Position numbers and translations under genes: made by a program. The notes under the pieces were generated by a model. The model worked only from the letters and a program-made list of their open reading frames with translations. It was not told the origin of the DNA and searched no databases. This document shows, piece after piece, positions 8,147-19,100 of a DNA stretch of 38,895 nucleotides. Location: positions 1 through 38,895 of the IMG/VR virus record IMGVR_UViG_3300004457_000113. One strand, written 5' to 3'. Source of the DNA: a virus. How positions within the stretch are numbered: the stretch's first letter is position 1; every line of letters starts with the position of its first letter.

Positions 8147-8151
8147 TATAC
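8144..8151 (+). promoter_or_regulatory. Archaeal TATA-like box for the ERCC4 nuclease gene
   Basis: TGATATAC is centred about 25 bases before the ATG at 8173 and overlaps the 3' end of the preceding small gene. This fits leaderless transcription and helps choose 8173 over the upstream in-frame ATG at 8107, which would add a cysteine-rich stretch foreign to the family. Confidence 0.5.
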
Positions 8152-8172
8152 CTTTGCGAAGTATGTCGTATC

Positions 8173-8880
8173 ATGATATACGCTGATGACCGAGAAAACG
8201 AGAAGTTGTTGCATCGTCTCTACATGGCTTGTGGTAATCGTAAGACAGACCCTAAAGGGGATATAATGGTCAAGAGACTGCATCATGGGGATTATCAAAT
8301 AGGTGATTGGCTTATCGAAGCAAAGGAAATCAATGACTTGTATCGCACAATCTTGGGTATAGGTCGTAATGGTCGCACAATCAATCATCAACTATCGGAG
8401 ATGTGCGAAGTTTCTGAGATGCCGTTCCTTGCTATTTACGGAACGCAATTCAAACCGTTCTTCAAAGGACGTAGGCCGAAAGCAAACGAAATCAGTAGAG
8501 AAATAGCAAAAATGAATCGAGTAGTGAAGAACTTCAAGATGGTCGCCTACTCTCACTTCCCTAAGTTGCGTATCATAGAATTCAATAACATGGATGACTT
8601 CGTAGAGTGGTTGTCTGTTTCGCATCTAAAGAAGCAGATGGGTAAAAGTCTGACAGTTCCTAAGAGAACCAGAACATTACCCACAGACCCGAGACTACTC
8701 GCTCTTATGGGAGTGCAGGGAATCACAGAAGAAATAGCAACTGCACTTTTGGATAAGTACGGAAGTGTACCTAACTTGCTAAAGACGAAAGTTCGTATGA
8801 AGGACTTGATGTCTGTTCGTGGTGTGGGAAGAGTTACTGCAAGAAGAATAAAGCAATTGAGAACTTCGTGGAAAGATTGA
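8173..8880 (+). CDS. ERCC4-family structure-specific nuclease (XPF/Hef-type) with HhH domain
   Basis: This 235-residue protein begins directly with the ERCC4 nuclease core. It has YADDRE at residues 3-8, HHGDYQIGDWLIEAKEINDL (the GDxxIExKxxxD-type catalytic block, with Ala in place of the Arg of the usual ERK) near 35-55, and a basic helix region near 70-110. A tandem helix-hairpin-helix region follows at about 172-232 (LMGVQGITEEIATALL and LMSVRGVGRVTARRI), the DNA-binding part that pairs with the nuclease in XPF, MUS81 and Hef. These enzymes cut branched DNA such as forks and flaps. Here it probably resolves replication or recombination intermediates of the viral genome. It is the last rightward early gene before the convergent junction. 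Confidence 0.9.
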   Translation: MIYADDRENEKLLHRLYMACGNRKTDPKGDIMVKRLHHGDYQIGDWLIEAKEINDLYRTILGIGRNGRTINHQLSEMCEVSEMPFLAIYGTQFKPFFKGRRPKANEISREIAKMNRVVKNFKMVAYSHFPKLRIIEFNNMDDFVEWLSVSHLKKQMGKSLTVPKRTRTLPTDPRLLALMGVQGITEEIATALLDKYGSVPNLLKTKVRMKDLMSVRGVGRVTARRIKQLRTSWKD

Positions 8881-8904
8881 TAAGTACATAAAAGAATGGA
8901 TATA

Positions 8905-8979
8905 TGGGTCGGAGACACACCTCCTTCTTTTTCGGTTGCATCCATTGGTTTGGTTTCTTTTGCCTCCGTCTCCGACCCA
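8905..8979. terminator. Long inverted repeat between convergent operons
   Basis: TGGGTCGGAGAC (8905-8916) is the exact reverse complement of GTCTCCGACCCA (8968-8979). The 12-bp stem encloses 51 bases with T-rich stretches on one side and A-rich equivalents on the other. It fills the 106-base gap between the ends of the early rightward block and the late leftward operon. The position suits a bidirectional terminator or an anti-collision structure. The loop is long for a simple terminator, so a small structured RNA is an alternative. Confidence 0.5.
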
Positions 8980-8986
8980 CTTCTAT

Positions 8987-11900
8987 TCAATATGGTTTGA
9001 AGGCGTTGCTTTGACCAGATGCAGGTTTGTTATATCGTCTGATATTGACTGATACATTGTGTATTTTCACCGATTGATAAGGTGCAGCATCGTTTCCTTG
9101 TGAAGGCTTCCTCGAAATAGTGATTTTAAGGGTGTTTCCTGCCACTTCTGCGCCGTTTATGATAGATGATGGCATCAACACCGTAGAAGCCCTTGAGGAG
9201 CCTTGAGAGACGATTTTAGACGTATTGTGAGATGCGCCTGTTTCTACACATTCGACAGTCGTAGTAATCTCGGCATTTCCTCCACCAGTAATCGAGTCCA
9301 GAGAAATACTTGCTACTACTGAAATAAACCCTGTGCTTGTGTCGTTGGGTACTCGCACGTTCATAGAATGACTATGTTGTTCATTGTTCGCTCCTACTTC
9401 TGCATCGCTGATACCGCTAAGAACAAAACCATCGCTCGTTGCGATTGCTGAACCTTCGGATGACGACATACTCGTATCCAATCCATCTACTGCTCTATCG
9501 TAGGATGAAACAGCACCTGTATTTTTCGAGCCTATGATTCCCCAATCAGCATCCGAAGAAGATTGGTCTGATGCGAAATCTGCTTTCCCCTTAATCTTAC
9601 GTAGTAAAGAAGCAGAGATGTCATTAGAGGTTAATCCTGCGAATGCTGATTCTGGAGTACCATCCGACATATTCGTTCCTCTGGATAACAGAGGCATAGT
9701 CGATGGATTTCCTCCCAAAGTCGGTGGTTGTGGCTTCGGAGTAGGTCTCGGAGATGGAGGTGGGGATGCTGGTTTAGGGTCTGATTTAGGATTCATACGA
9801 GTAACCAAACTTGCGAAAGAATATGGATAGTGGTTGTTTGCTTTCTCCATCTTTATTGATACCTTTTCGTGCATTCTGTCCTTTTGCGACCAAGTAACTC
9901 CCTTTATGACCATACTTTCTGAACTCAAATCGACGTGTGTATCTGTGTAGGTTAGTGTAGTCGCAGGAATGAATTTCAAATCTTCAACTACATGAATTCT
10001 CGGGGAGTAATACGCAAGTCTACTGTCATAGTCTCTTGCGTGTCCATATTCATCGAAACCACATTGTCCTAATGGGAATACTGTTTCAGTAGAAAATCCA
10101 GACAAAGTTATTCCAGAAATATGATTTTTATTCTTTCCATTATCTCCACAACGATGTTTGACTAAAGCCCTCAGATACTCGCAATTAACTGATACAATTA
10201 TTTTCTTACTGTTGCTATCATAGGAAGATGGTAAAGTAAGTTCATAAAGTCCGTTAGCAGTAACTAATGCATTTGCTGAACCTCTTAATGTCGCTCCAAA
10301 CGCAGGCGTTTGGAAGGAACCTCCGCTTCCAGAAGTTGCAGTTGAAAATGAGTAATCTGCAACATATAATCTAAATTGAGCAGCATCATGGTCTGGGCTG
10401 GAAGAAGCATTATCGACTGAAATAGCAATTCGCAACTCTTCTCCAGATGTCTCGCTTACTAAGTTCGTATTAGCATCTACGTGAACAAGTTGTACTGCAT
10501 GAGATAAACTGTTAGTTCCATAGAAACTCATGTAGTCTTTGTGATTATTTTTGATGTAGCATTCTCCAAATGTGCAGTCTAAGGTTTCAAAACCTCCTCC
10601 ACCCGTAACTCCAGAAACATCTCCGACATAGAATGATAATGTGTAAGTAACTCCGCTTACTACTGACGTAGCAGTATAGTATCCTGCTGTGGTAAATGTA
10701 GTTTGAGTTCCGTAGTTCGTTGCACCATCGTAAGAAAATCGTATTGCTGCTTGCGTATATGTACCACCTGCGGGATAAAATGCTATTTGGCTTGCTGCTG
10801 TCGGGGCTGAACCATTACTTGCTTTTACGAGACGAGGAATAACGTGCGTAAGTGCTTGCCATGTCTGATTAGCCGGGACAACGAAGTAAGAATTATTTGC
10901 ATCAGCAGATGGTTGCGATACGTGAAGTGCGTTTTGCATACCATTGAAAGGCATACCTCCTCTCCTATTTGTCCAAAATCCTTGCGATTTAGGGTCATCT
11001 TCCATCATTTTTAAGCAGGTATCTGCTACATACCCATATCGACCAGACATCATTATATGGCGTTCTGATGCACCACGAATAACTTCTGCTGCAACACTAA
11101 TACGTGCAGTTGATTGTCGCAAATATTCTTGTTTGGCAATTGCTTCTGCTTCATCTTTATTGAAAATCTTTGGATGATTCAAGATTTGCCATCTTAAATC
11201 AGAGCCTTGAGGTGTCGGATAATCAGCGAAGGAAGAATTACCATTGTAATATACACGAACATTCGTAATTTTAGAAGCATTTTGCGTATCCATATTTGAT
11301 ACCTTCAATTCATTTCTTGTTAAAGCAAGATTATTTGCATATGTTTCTCTGAAGTCTAAACGATTATCTCTGCCAATCATAAAAGCAAATGACTTATCTG
11401 GTGTTTTAGACAAAGTTCCTATTCCTTCTTTATCTGACATTTCTCTTAGAATAGACATAAATGACTGACCTCTGGTATCTAAGACGCAACCATATCCTTC
11501 TCCACCCGTAGTAACATTCTTTGTAATAGGTACGTTGTTAATATCGCTAATACAAGGAAGAGATGAGTTCTTAGCCCAAGAATCTGCAATCCCTATATTT
11601 TGCAAGAACGATATTTTTTCGTGAGCATGGTATGTACCCATGTTAGATGACTTTACTCGTCCTCTTAAGTTTACCATCATTCTAAATCCATACAAAGCAG
11701 CAGTAGTATTGTAAACTCGTACTTTAGCAAACGCTCCTTCTGTTTTTGTACCACCGGGAGGAACGAATTCATTTGTCGCAATATCTACTTCACTTCCACT
11801 TGAGTAACTTCCAGAATCAGCCTTAAGTTGCACAACTGCGTTTTTGGGAGAAGCGACAACTTCATATGAAGTAATATATACATTATCAAGATAATCTACT

Positions 11901-14900
11901 TGAGAACCTTGAATAGTACCAGTACCTTTACCATTCCAATAAAAGTAATACACAGTCTTTTCTGTATTTCTTCCAGTTCCAGTTTCGCAGATAATAACTC
12001 CATATCCAGTAGTATCAAATTGAGTAGTATTTTTGAGATACAATTTGTTTTCTCCAGAAGCAATTGTACTTTTTAAGGTCGTTCCGTCGTTGATAAAGTA
12101 AATACTGTTTTTGTGTTTAGCAAGAGCAGAAGCACCTGTTGATATAACATTTTTGTAAGATGCTACTGCTTGACCCCAATAATGGTCTATGAGATAAGGG
12201 AATCCAAAGGAAGCAGTTTCGTAATCACTAAAGCCTGCTAAACCACCTGCATCGTATCCCGGACGACCCCCACAAGCAGAAGTATTTAGGTTCCAAAATC
12301 TACTTGCGTCAATAAGACACATAGCACCGCCCTTAGACTCCCAGTTTCGATAATGGGATAAAGTAGTAGGCTCGCTATTACTTGCTCCATTTTGAGCAGC
12401 CCACGAACTCATTCCATAGGGTTCGATGTTTGCGTCTAAATTCCACAAATCAGCATCTTCACCTATCTTGAGGTCGGTAAATACATCTGGAAGTCCGTTT
12501 TCATCTAATTGGTCTGCAAAAGTTAATTCGATAGAATAGTTGGAAGTAGTGGGAAGTTGTAAACCAAAATCAGACTTGCGAGTTCCTCCATCAGCATCAG
12601 CAGAACCATCGTTTCTCATATCAGACCATAATACAAAGCAATGCTTGTAGCCATTACTTTCATCTACTTTGCGATAGGAATAGATAGTTCTATCTTTCTC
12701 CCACTTTTTCTTAAGACCTTTGACTCCTTGTAAAGTAGTTGCTCCCCAAAATACCTTACCAGTATCTCCATCAATAGCATCCATTTGGTCTATTGATAAC
12801 AAATACATTTCTGATATAATACCGTCTGGGTCTAAATTATGTCTTGCATCGCCATCACTCCAACCTGCTCCGCTTTGATATTTTGCTTGCAAGAAACTAA
12901 ATCCATTTCTTGTTCCTACGAAGTTGTTAATTTTAAATGTCTTGTAGTCGCTTGTACTATTTACATTCCAAATCATATGTACTCCATTTGCTCGTTCGTC
13001 TGCAAAACCTGTATGTACTACAATTTGACCTACGGTAAATGTGCCGTCTGGCATAGTAGAATTAAAGTATTCGTTTGACGCATCCCATGTAATATTTTGA
13101 GAATTAGTAGGAGTAGTAAACGTACTTCCAATTACATATTGATGTTCGTTAGTTACGTTGTCTACTAAGTCAATAATAGCATAATCATCTCCTAACATCT
13201 TTTGATAGTACCACATAGCAGGTTCTTCAAATACTATCGAAGTAGCATCTACTGTTATATCAGCAGAAAGACCAGTCCAATTAGTTTGACCGTCAGAGTT
13301 AGGCCAACCACTAATACCCCGAGTACCATCGAAGGGATGTTGCGTTATACTTCCTTTTCCTCCTCTCCAATATGGCTCTTTAGCAATAACTCCGTATTGT
13401 GCTTTGAACCATGCTGATAAAGGAAGGTCTCTCATCCATCGAGCGTGTACGTTGCGATTTTTAATTTGTGAATAAAGAGAACTGGATTGAACAGATGTTC
13501 CAATTAAAACTGGTTTAGTAATTGGATAACGAGCCTTATTATGACTGTTAATGGCTGTCATATCGTAAGTATTATCAAAAGCGGTTCTGTAATTTGTTAA
13601 ATCTATTGCAGTAGAAGAAGTAAGTACAGGAGTTATGACGTGTACTTTATCAGTATCTGGAATTGCTATTATAGTGAGTGGTACACTTGCTAAAATTCTA
13701 TGAGTAGCAGTACCATCTGTAATACCCGCAGGGAAATATACTTGGTCTCCATAATCAAGACCATGCGCTACTCCATTTGTATCAATTTCAAATACTTGTT
13801 GATTGGAAGAAACTACGTTTGTCTCTATGGTTTGCGAAGTAGAAATAGATGTAATTGTATGTGTAGGCAATACTTGATTATCTGCTACTGCTCCTCCGCT
13901 ATCAGTAGTTCTAAATTCTACTACGTATTTACCTGCCTCTTCACGACGCTCGTAAATGTAAACTGCTTCAAGCGTGTAAGTCGTGCCTGTACTAAAAATA
14001 CCGCCATCTACTCTAAAGTTAGAACCTGCTGTAAAACCATGATACGTCGTTGCTGCATTTAATGTAGGTGTTGTTTCATCTTCATAATCTACAAAAAAAC
14101 AACGACGCTCCGTAGCAGAAGGACCACCGTTATGAGAAGGGTGATGACCAATAACTCGCAAAAGTTCTGTTCCTCCATTTCCAGTTGCTGATACAGACCC
14201 AGACCCATGCCCAACCCACTCTCGTTCAGCGAAGTTAGGACCATCTTCATCTTCATTGATATACATTTGAATCGCAGCAGAAGTGTATAAATTTGTTCTT
14301 TTATCTCCTACATCTCCATATCCTGTGGAAAGAGAATCTGTATCATAGGAGTTAAAGCCTAACGTACTGTCAAAGGTTTGCGTTTCTACTGAACCCATTA
14401 TCAATTTAGAAGATATTGATTGCGTTTCACTTAGTCTTTTTTGCATAGATTTTGCCATAGATATATGGTCATTCAAAGAAAAAATTGCGCTTTGACCAAG
14501 TTCCCATATCGGAAGTGTTCTATCAAGAATTGATAAAGAGTCTTTTGCAAGAATTGTAGTTTGTAGTGTTTGGCTTTTGTGATTTTGTTTATGCGATACA
14601 CTTTCAATAATACCAGACCATATTGGTCTGTCTGCTCCTTCGTAAAACATCAACATTCTCCACTCTGACGCAGCCGTTCCTGTCGTTAGCGGAGCGAGAA
14701 TATGATAGTTCGAGTCGTCAAGTATTTCTATTTTTGCGCTACTTATTTCGTTTGAGTTGTATGAAATGTTAAAATTGTTTACTGGAGGAAATAAGGTTTG
14801 GTCGAGATTACCGTCTGCATGACTAAGAGAAAGGGCTACTGCGGCTCTGTCAATTAAAGTAGTATGCGAAACATAATCGTCTGCACCATGATTCCAATTG

Positions 14901-16162
14901 AGGTCAAGACTCCATCCGATAGCAGTAGTGGAAGTTACAGATGTATTGATAGAACCACTTGCGAAATGAGTAGTAGCATCATCCTTGTAAGCCTTCCAAG
15001 TATTAGCAGAAAAGTCTGGGATGATAATTACATCGACCCAATCGTAAGCAGGAGTAGATTGTCCTACTGCTTTTTCGTATTTATCAAGACCTCCATGCGT
15101 TAATCCTAAATTAGCAGAAGTCATAGTAATTGTCATTAAGGAAGTTGTATCTGAAAATGCGTTTGTAGAAGAATCATACTCTGCATCAGACTTATATCCT
15201 ACTTTTAAAGTGTAGGTAAAAGCACCATTTGTAATTGCGTGGGCTGATAATCGCAAATGAAATGCTTCTCCGAGACCTTTGAATCGCAATCCTCCAGTAT
15301 AGGTAATGATTCTTTGAGTACCAGATGTAGTTGATGGGCTTCCGAAGTTACCATCTCCATGTTCTATGTAAGCATTGTGAATAAAAAACGGCATTTTAGA
15401 TGGACTTGTAATAGGAGAAATGTACTTATTTGCTCCAGTAATTCCACTTGGGCTTTCGTTTGCTTCTTGTTTTTCCCCATAATATACGCTTGCGAAAGAA
15501 ACATTCATCATAGAATGCTCTGACATATCCCATGTAGTATCATTAGCATCAGATTGACCGTCTGTAATGAAGGGGATAGGGGAGCCTGCTGACTTGTGAT
15601 TGTTTGACCCATCTTGCAAATCTGCTTTTGCTAAAGGAGCATTGTTGAAAGACCAGTTCATTTCTCCTAATGGGCAGTAGTATGTGCCTGCGGTATCATG
15701 CCCGTTAGCAAATGCAAGCCAAGATTCGTCGTTATTAGTTCTGGATATAGGGTATCCTGTACTTTGCCATTTTTGTCTGTTTCCGATAACAGAGTTAGGG
15801 TATTGCAGAACTGCTCTGGCTTCAATATCGCTTGCTGACTCTTTAGTAGGGTCTATTGTAAGCCAACTTGCTATACTGCCGTTATGCTTTAGTTTATCAT
15901 CTGTCGTTGATAGAAATGTACTGTAACTAAATGCGCCTTCTCCATCTATAATAGATGTACGTACACGGTCTGGATAATCAAAAGAAAAGCGGGGATTAAG
16001 GCTTGATAATCCTTTTCCAATCGCAGAACCAAAATGAGTTTTAGTATGGTCTAAGGAAACTGATGATGCTTCATTTAAATCATCTGCAATTGCTCTGGAT
16101 GACGAAAAGTCATCGTAATATCCCGCTAACCAAAAATTGTGTTTTGTATTTACTGTTCTCAT
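8987..16162 (-). CDS. Giant tail hub/fibre protein
   Basis: This 2391-residue structural protein is the last gene of the late operon. The N-terminal 450 residues are rich in Ser, Thr, Gly and Asn and contain a lectin-like beta region. Around residues 460-560 a segment resembles the N-terminal half of phage tail hub proteins (IWSGIIESVSH). A second hub-like segment with charged helices (SFMSILREMSDKEG) lies near 1570, so about 1000 residues of beta-rich material seem to be inserted between hub halves. A proline-rich linker (PPPSPRPTPKPQPP) near 2125-2155 leads to a C-terminal beta domain of about 200 residues. It should sit at the tail tip downstream of the tape measure, with receptor-binding or carbohydrate-binding parts. 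It starts at the TAATG junction with the tape measure gene. The domain calls are from pattern only. Confidence 0.75.
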   Translation of the reverse strand: MRTVNTKHNFWLAGYYDDFSSSRAIADDLNEASSVSLDHTKTHFGSAIGKGLSSLNPRFSFDYPDRVRTSIIDGEGAFSYSTFLSTTDDKLKHNGSIASWLTIDPTKESASDIEARAVLQYPNSVIGNRQKWQSTGYPISRTNNDESWLAFANGHDTAGTYYCPLGEMNWSFNNAPLAKADLQDGSNNHKSAGSPIPFITDGQSDANDTTWDMSEHSMMNVSFASVYYGEKQEANESPSGITGANKYISPITSPSKMPFFIHNAYIEHGDGNFGSPSTTSGTQRIITYTGGLRFKGLGEAFHLRLSAHAITNGAFTYTLKVGYKSDAEYDSSTNAFSDTTSLMTITMTSANLGLTHGGLDKYEKAVGQSTPAYDWVDVIIIPDFSANTWKAYKDDATTHFASGSINTSVTSTTAIGWSLDLNWNHGADDYVSHTTLIDRAAVALSLSHADGNLDQTLFPPVNNFNISYNSNEISSAKIEILDDSNYHILAPLTTGTAASEWRMLMFYEGADRPIWSGIIESVSHKQNHKSQTLQTTILAKDSLSILDRTLPIWELGQSAIFSLNDHISMAKSMQKRLSETQSISSKLIMGSVETQTFDSTLGFNSYDTDSLSTGYGDVGDKRTNLYTSAAIQMYINEDEDGPNFAEREWVGHGSGSVSATGNGGTELLRVIGHHPSHNGGPSATERRCFFVDYEDETTPTLNAATTYHGFTAGSNFRVDGGIFSTGTTYTLEAVYIYERREEAGKYVVEFRTTDSGGAVADNQVLPTHTITSISTSQTIETNVVSSNQQVFEIDTNGVAHGLDYGDQVYFPAGITDGTATHRILASVPLTIIAIPDTDKVHVITPVLTSSTAIDLTNYRTAFDNTYDMTAINSHNKARYPITKPVLIGTSVQSSSLYSQIKNRNVHARWMRDLPLSAWFKAQYGVIAKEPYWRGGKGSITQHPFDGTRGISGWPNSDGQTNWTGLSADITVDATSIVFEEPAMWYYQKMLGDDYAIIDLVDNVTNEHQYVIGSTFTTPTNSQNITWDASNEYFNSTMPDGTFTVGQIVVHTGFADERANGVHMIWNVNSTSDYKTFKINNFVGTRNGFSFLQAKYQSGAGWSDGDARHNLDPDGIISEMYLLSIDQMDAIDGDTGKVFWGATTLQGVKGLKKKWEKDRTIYSYRKVDESNGYKHCFVLWSDMRNDGSADADGGTRKSDFGLQLPTTSNYSIELTFADQLDENGLPDVFTDLKIGEDADLWNLDANIEPYGMSSWAAQNGASNSEPTTLSHYRNWESKGGAMCLIDASRFWNLNTSACGGRPGYDAGGLAGFSDYETASFGFPYLIDHYWGQAVASYKNVISTGASALAKHKNSIYFINDGTTLKSTIASGENKLYLKNTTQFDTTGYGVIICETGTGRNTEKTVYYFYWNGKGTGTIQGSQVDYLDNVYITSYEVVASPKNAVVQLKADSGSYSSGSEVDIATNEFVPPGGTKTEGAFAKVRVYNTTAALYGFRMMVNLRGRVKSSNMGTYHAHEKISFLQNIGIADSWAKNSSLPCISDINNVPITKNVTTGGEGYGCVLDTRGQSFMSILREMSDKEGIGTLSKTPDKSFAFMIGRDNRLDFRETYANNLALTRNELKVSNMDTQNASKITNVRVYYNGNSSFADYPTPQGSDLRWQILNHPKIFNKDEAEAIAKQEYLRQSTARISVAAEVIRGASERHIMMSGRYGYVADTCLKMMEDDPKSQGFWTNRRGGMPFNGMQNALHVSQPSADANNSYFVVPANQTWQALTHVIPRLVKASNGSAPTAASQIAFYPAGGTYTQAAIRFSYDGATNYGTQTTFTTAGYYTATSVVSGVTYTLSFYVGDVSGVTGGGGFETLDCTFGECYIKNNHKDYMSFYGTNSLSHAVQLVHVDANTNLVSETSGEELRIAISVDNASSSPDHDAAQFRLYVADYSFSTATSGSGGSFQTPAFGATLRGSANALVTANGLYELTLPSSYDSNSKKIIVSVNCEYLRALVKHRCGDNGKNKNHISGITLSGFSTETVFPLGQCGFDEYGHARDYDSRLAYYSPRIHVVEDLKFIPATTLTYTDTHVDLSSESMVIKGVTWSQKDRMHEKVSIKMEKANNHYPYSFASLVTRMNPKSDPKPASPPPSPRPTPKPQPPTLGGNPSTMPLLSRGTNMSDGTPESAFAGLTSNDISASLLRKIKGKADFASDQSSSDADWGIIGSKNTGAVSSYDRAVDGLDTSMSSSEGSAIATSDGFVLSGISDAEVGANNEQHSHSMNVRVPNDTSTGFISVVASISLDSITGGGNAEITTTVECVETGASHNTSKIVSQGSSRASTVLMPSSIINGAEVAGNTLKITISRKPSQGNDAAPYQSVKIHNVSVNIRRYNKPASGQSNAFKPY

Positions 16163-19100
16163 TACATTCCACCTGTCTGCGCTCTAATCTCTTCTAACAC
16201 TCCTTTAGTAACTCTATCGACCATTTCTTCTGTATTATAGCCGTTAAAGGTGTTTGATTGCACAATCTCTACTTTATGTAGCAAACTTTCAACACCTCCT
16301 TGCGTTACTTGCTTATATATCGCACCTGTGAAATTTGCTCTTGTTCCAAAAAATAATTCTTCTCTTGCATTTGCAAATTGATTTTGTTCTGACGCTAAGT
16401 CATTGTAAAGTTGTCTATCTGCATCTAACATATCAGAATTAGCATTATCTTGAACATCAAGAAGATTTGCATAATACTCCATTGTCAAATCATCTATTTG
16501 AATAAATTGCGATTCTTTTAATTCTACAATACGGTTTTGTGCTTTATATTCTCTATCAAAAGTTTCTTTTACAAATTCTCCTTGTAAATTAGTATATTCT
16601 AAATGGTATCTGTAAGCATCATCTGTTGCTCCTCTATACAAAGCAACAAAAGGGTTGTAACTCAAGTCGCTTTCTTTTTCAAGAGTATATGAACCTAAAT
16701 CTTGATAGCGACTTCCGCCACTTGCTATGATTTTTTGTGCTTCGGAAATAGCCTGAGTTTTATCTAAAACTGTATCTAAAGAAGCGATTTCACTTCCCAA
16801 TGCAGCAGCACCTTCAACATCACCTGCGCTAATTAGTTTTTGTCTTGTTTCTACAAGACCTGCTATTCTACTTTCAATACTGTCTATTGTTTGTACTGCT
16901 AATTGCGAATTTTCTTTTAAATCTTCAAAGGTTGTGTCTCCGAAAAGAGGTTCGTAAACTTCTCCTTTTGCTGCTCCTCCTTGTAAATCTGTAAGAAGCA
17001 TAGCAGTTTTGTCAAGTTGCGAGTTCATTTCGGCTACTTGACCAATGTCGCTTGCAAATTTGTCTCCAAGAATTGTATCAAAAAGTTCAAATCCTTCGTA
17101 AATCGCAAGAGCAGAGAGACCTAATGTTAAACCACTTAAAAGACCTGCTGTCATACCTGCTGCTATACCTGCTGCCTTAATCGCTTTAGTAGTAGCCGCA
17201 AACGCAGGAACTAAACTTCCGACCATCATAATACCCATACCATACATCATCGCTGACATAGTTTTTGATTCATCGGTAATCATAGGGATAAGCATTGTCA
17301 TAGGCATCATCGCTGCTTTAGCACTTTTCATAGCCGCTCCGTTTGCAAAAAAGTCTTTTGTAGTTGATTTAATTTGTGCGCCAAGACCCATATGAGCCAT
17401 ACTGCTACTTTTAAGTGAATTCATGTGTGAATTATGTGCGTGTATAAGACCAGATACTTCTGCTCTTTCTTGACCAAGAGCCATAACTAACTCTTTTGTT
17501 TCGTTAATTTTCAGATTTATTGCTGTAATATCTTCGCCGTCTGCTATTTTCTTAGCCTTTAGTCCATGCAGACTTGCTAAACGAGCCTTCGCTTCTTGTT
17601 GAGTAGCAAGTATTTCAGATTGCTTTACTTGAAGCATCGCTAAAACGTGGGGAGCAAGTGCTTTGTAGAGAACAACCTCTTCCCCCATAATCTTTGAGTG
17701 AAGTGCTATTCCTTGATTGAGTTCACGTTGCTCGATTACAGTTTTAGTAATAACATCTAATGACCTTTTTTCCATCATTTCTCTTGCTTTTTTGCCTGCA
17801 ACGACACCCGCACTTATTGAAATTTCTAATTGGTCATTCATAATTGCTTTATCTACTGCAACTTGTTTTCTTGCAATTGTGTTTGTTAATTTTGATTCTA
17901 CTCTTTCTAATTGATTAGTTGCTGCTACTAAGGCTTTTTGTGCCGCAAGTGCTTCTTTGCCGTCTCCTTCTGCTGCTATTTTGTGTTTTGCAATAGCCGC
18001 TTTGAGGGAATCCGTTTCAATTTTTAACTTTGTTTTTGCTAAAGAATGTTGAACTCTTGCATCTGTAACTGCTTGACTTGCTCCTCTTTTTAGAGTTTCT
18101 TGAAGTCTGTTATTTATCTGTATTTCTAATATAGTAACATCTGTTAGGCTTTGCTTAACCAAAGCATTTTCCATCATAGCAGCAGACTGCTGTCTGTATT
18201 TAGCAGCAGCACCCATGATTAACTTCATGTTTTCTGGCTGTACTGCTTGCAAAGTTTTCATTGCGATAACGATGTTAAACATATTCAGACCCATGTCTGT
18301 AACTGGTCTGACTATTTTATCGAAAGCGTTACTAAGACCTATTGCTCCTCCAATTATATTTTCAAATCCGGGCAACGCAAGAATATCTTGCGCCCTTCGC
18401 AAAAAGAACTCTTCGGCTCTGTATGCTGTCATGTAAGCAGGAGCAAGTTTTTCACCTAACTCTACTTGTAGATTTTCAATTTCAGCAGACATTTGTTGTA
18501 TTGTAAACGAAGCACTTTCTTGCTTGTTTTCAAATTCTTCAATTGCCCCATACTGTCCTTGAAATGCAGCAGTCTGCAATTCTGTTAAACGAGTTTGGTT
18601 TTCCATAATCTTTAAGAATTTGATATAGTGGCGGGAACCTGCGATACTAACTGCAAGAGAACGCTTTTCTGCTGATTCCATATCATTGTAATAAGGCGCA
18701 ATTTGCTTAATTACATCCGATAGTTTAAGTTGCGCTACTCCTTGAGCGTCGAGACCGGGAATAAGTTCTGCGATAGCCTTTGTTGCTTGATTGTTTGCAT
18801 TTCCGAGACGTTGGTAAATCATACGCAAACCAGTACCTGCTCTGCTTACTTCTTCACCAGTCTCAAGTAATAGCGCAGACATAGCAGCCATTTCACCAAT
18901 AGACTCACCTGCGATATTTGCTTGGCTTGCGAATTGGTTAAGAACGAAAGTAATGTCTTGCATCGTAGCGACAGAAGAGTTTTCGATAGTGTTTAGTTGG
19001 TCGAGGGTTCGGATAGAAGTTTCACGTACCATGTTGGCTTGTGATTCTGCATCTAACGCTTCAAATCTGGCCTTAGTAAGACCACCATACATAAATTGAG

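Noticed and set aside
8107-8172. N-terminal extension of the ERCC4 nuclease from an earlier ATG
   Set aside because: The extension has no family similarity and the TATA-like box at 8144-8151 would place the transcript start at the ATG at 8173.
13700-14062. Plus-strand ORF of 120 codons inside the giant tail gene
   Set aside because: It is a cysteine-rich shadow frame antisense to a continuous 2391-codon gene.
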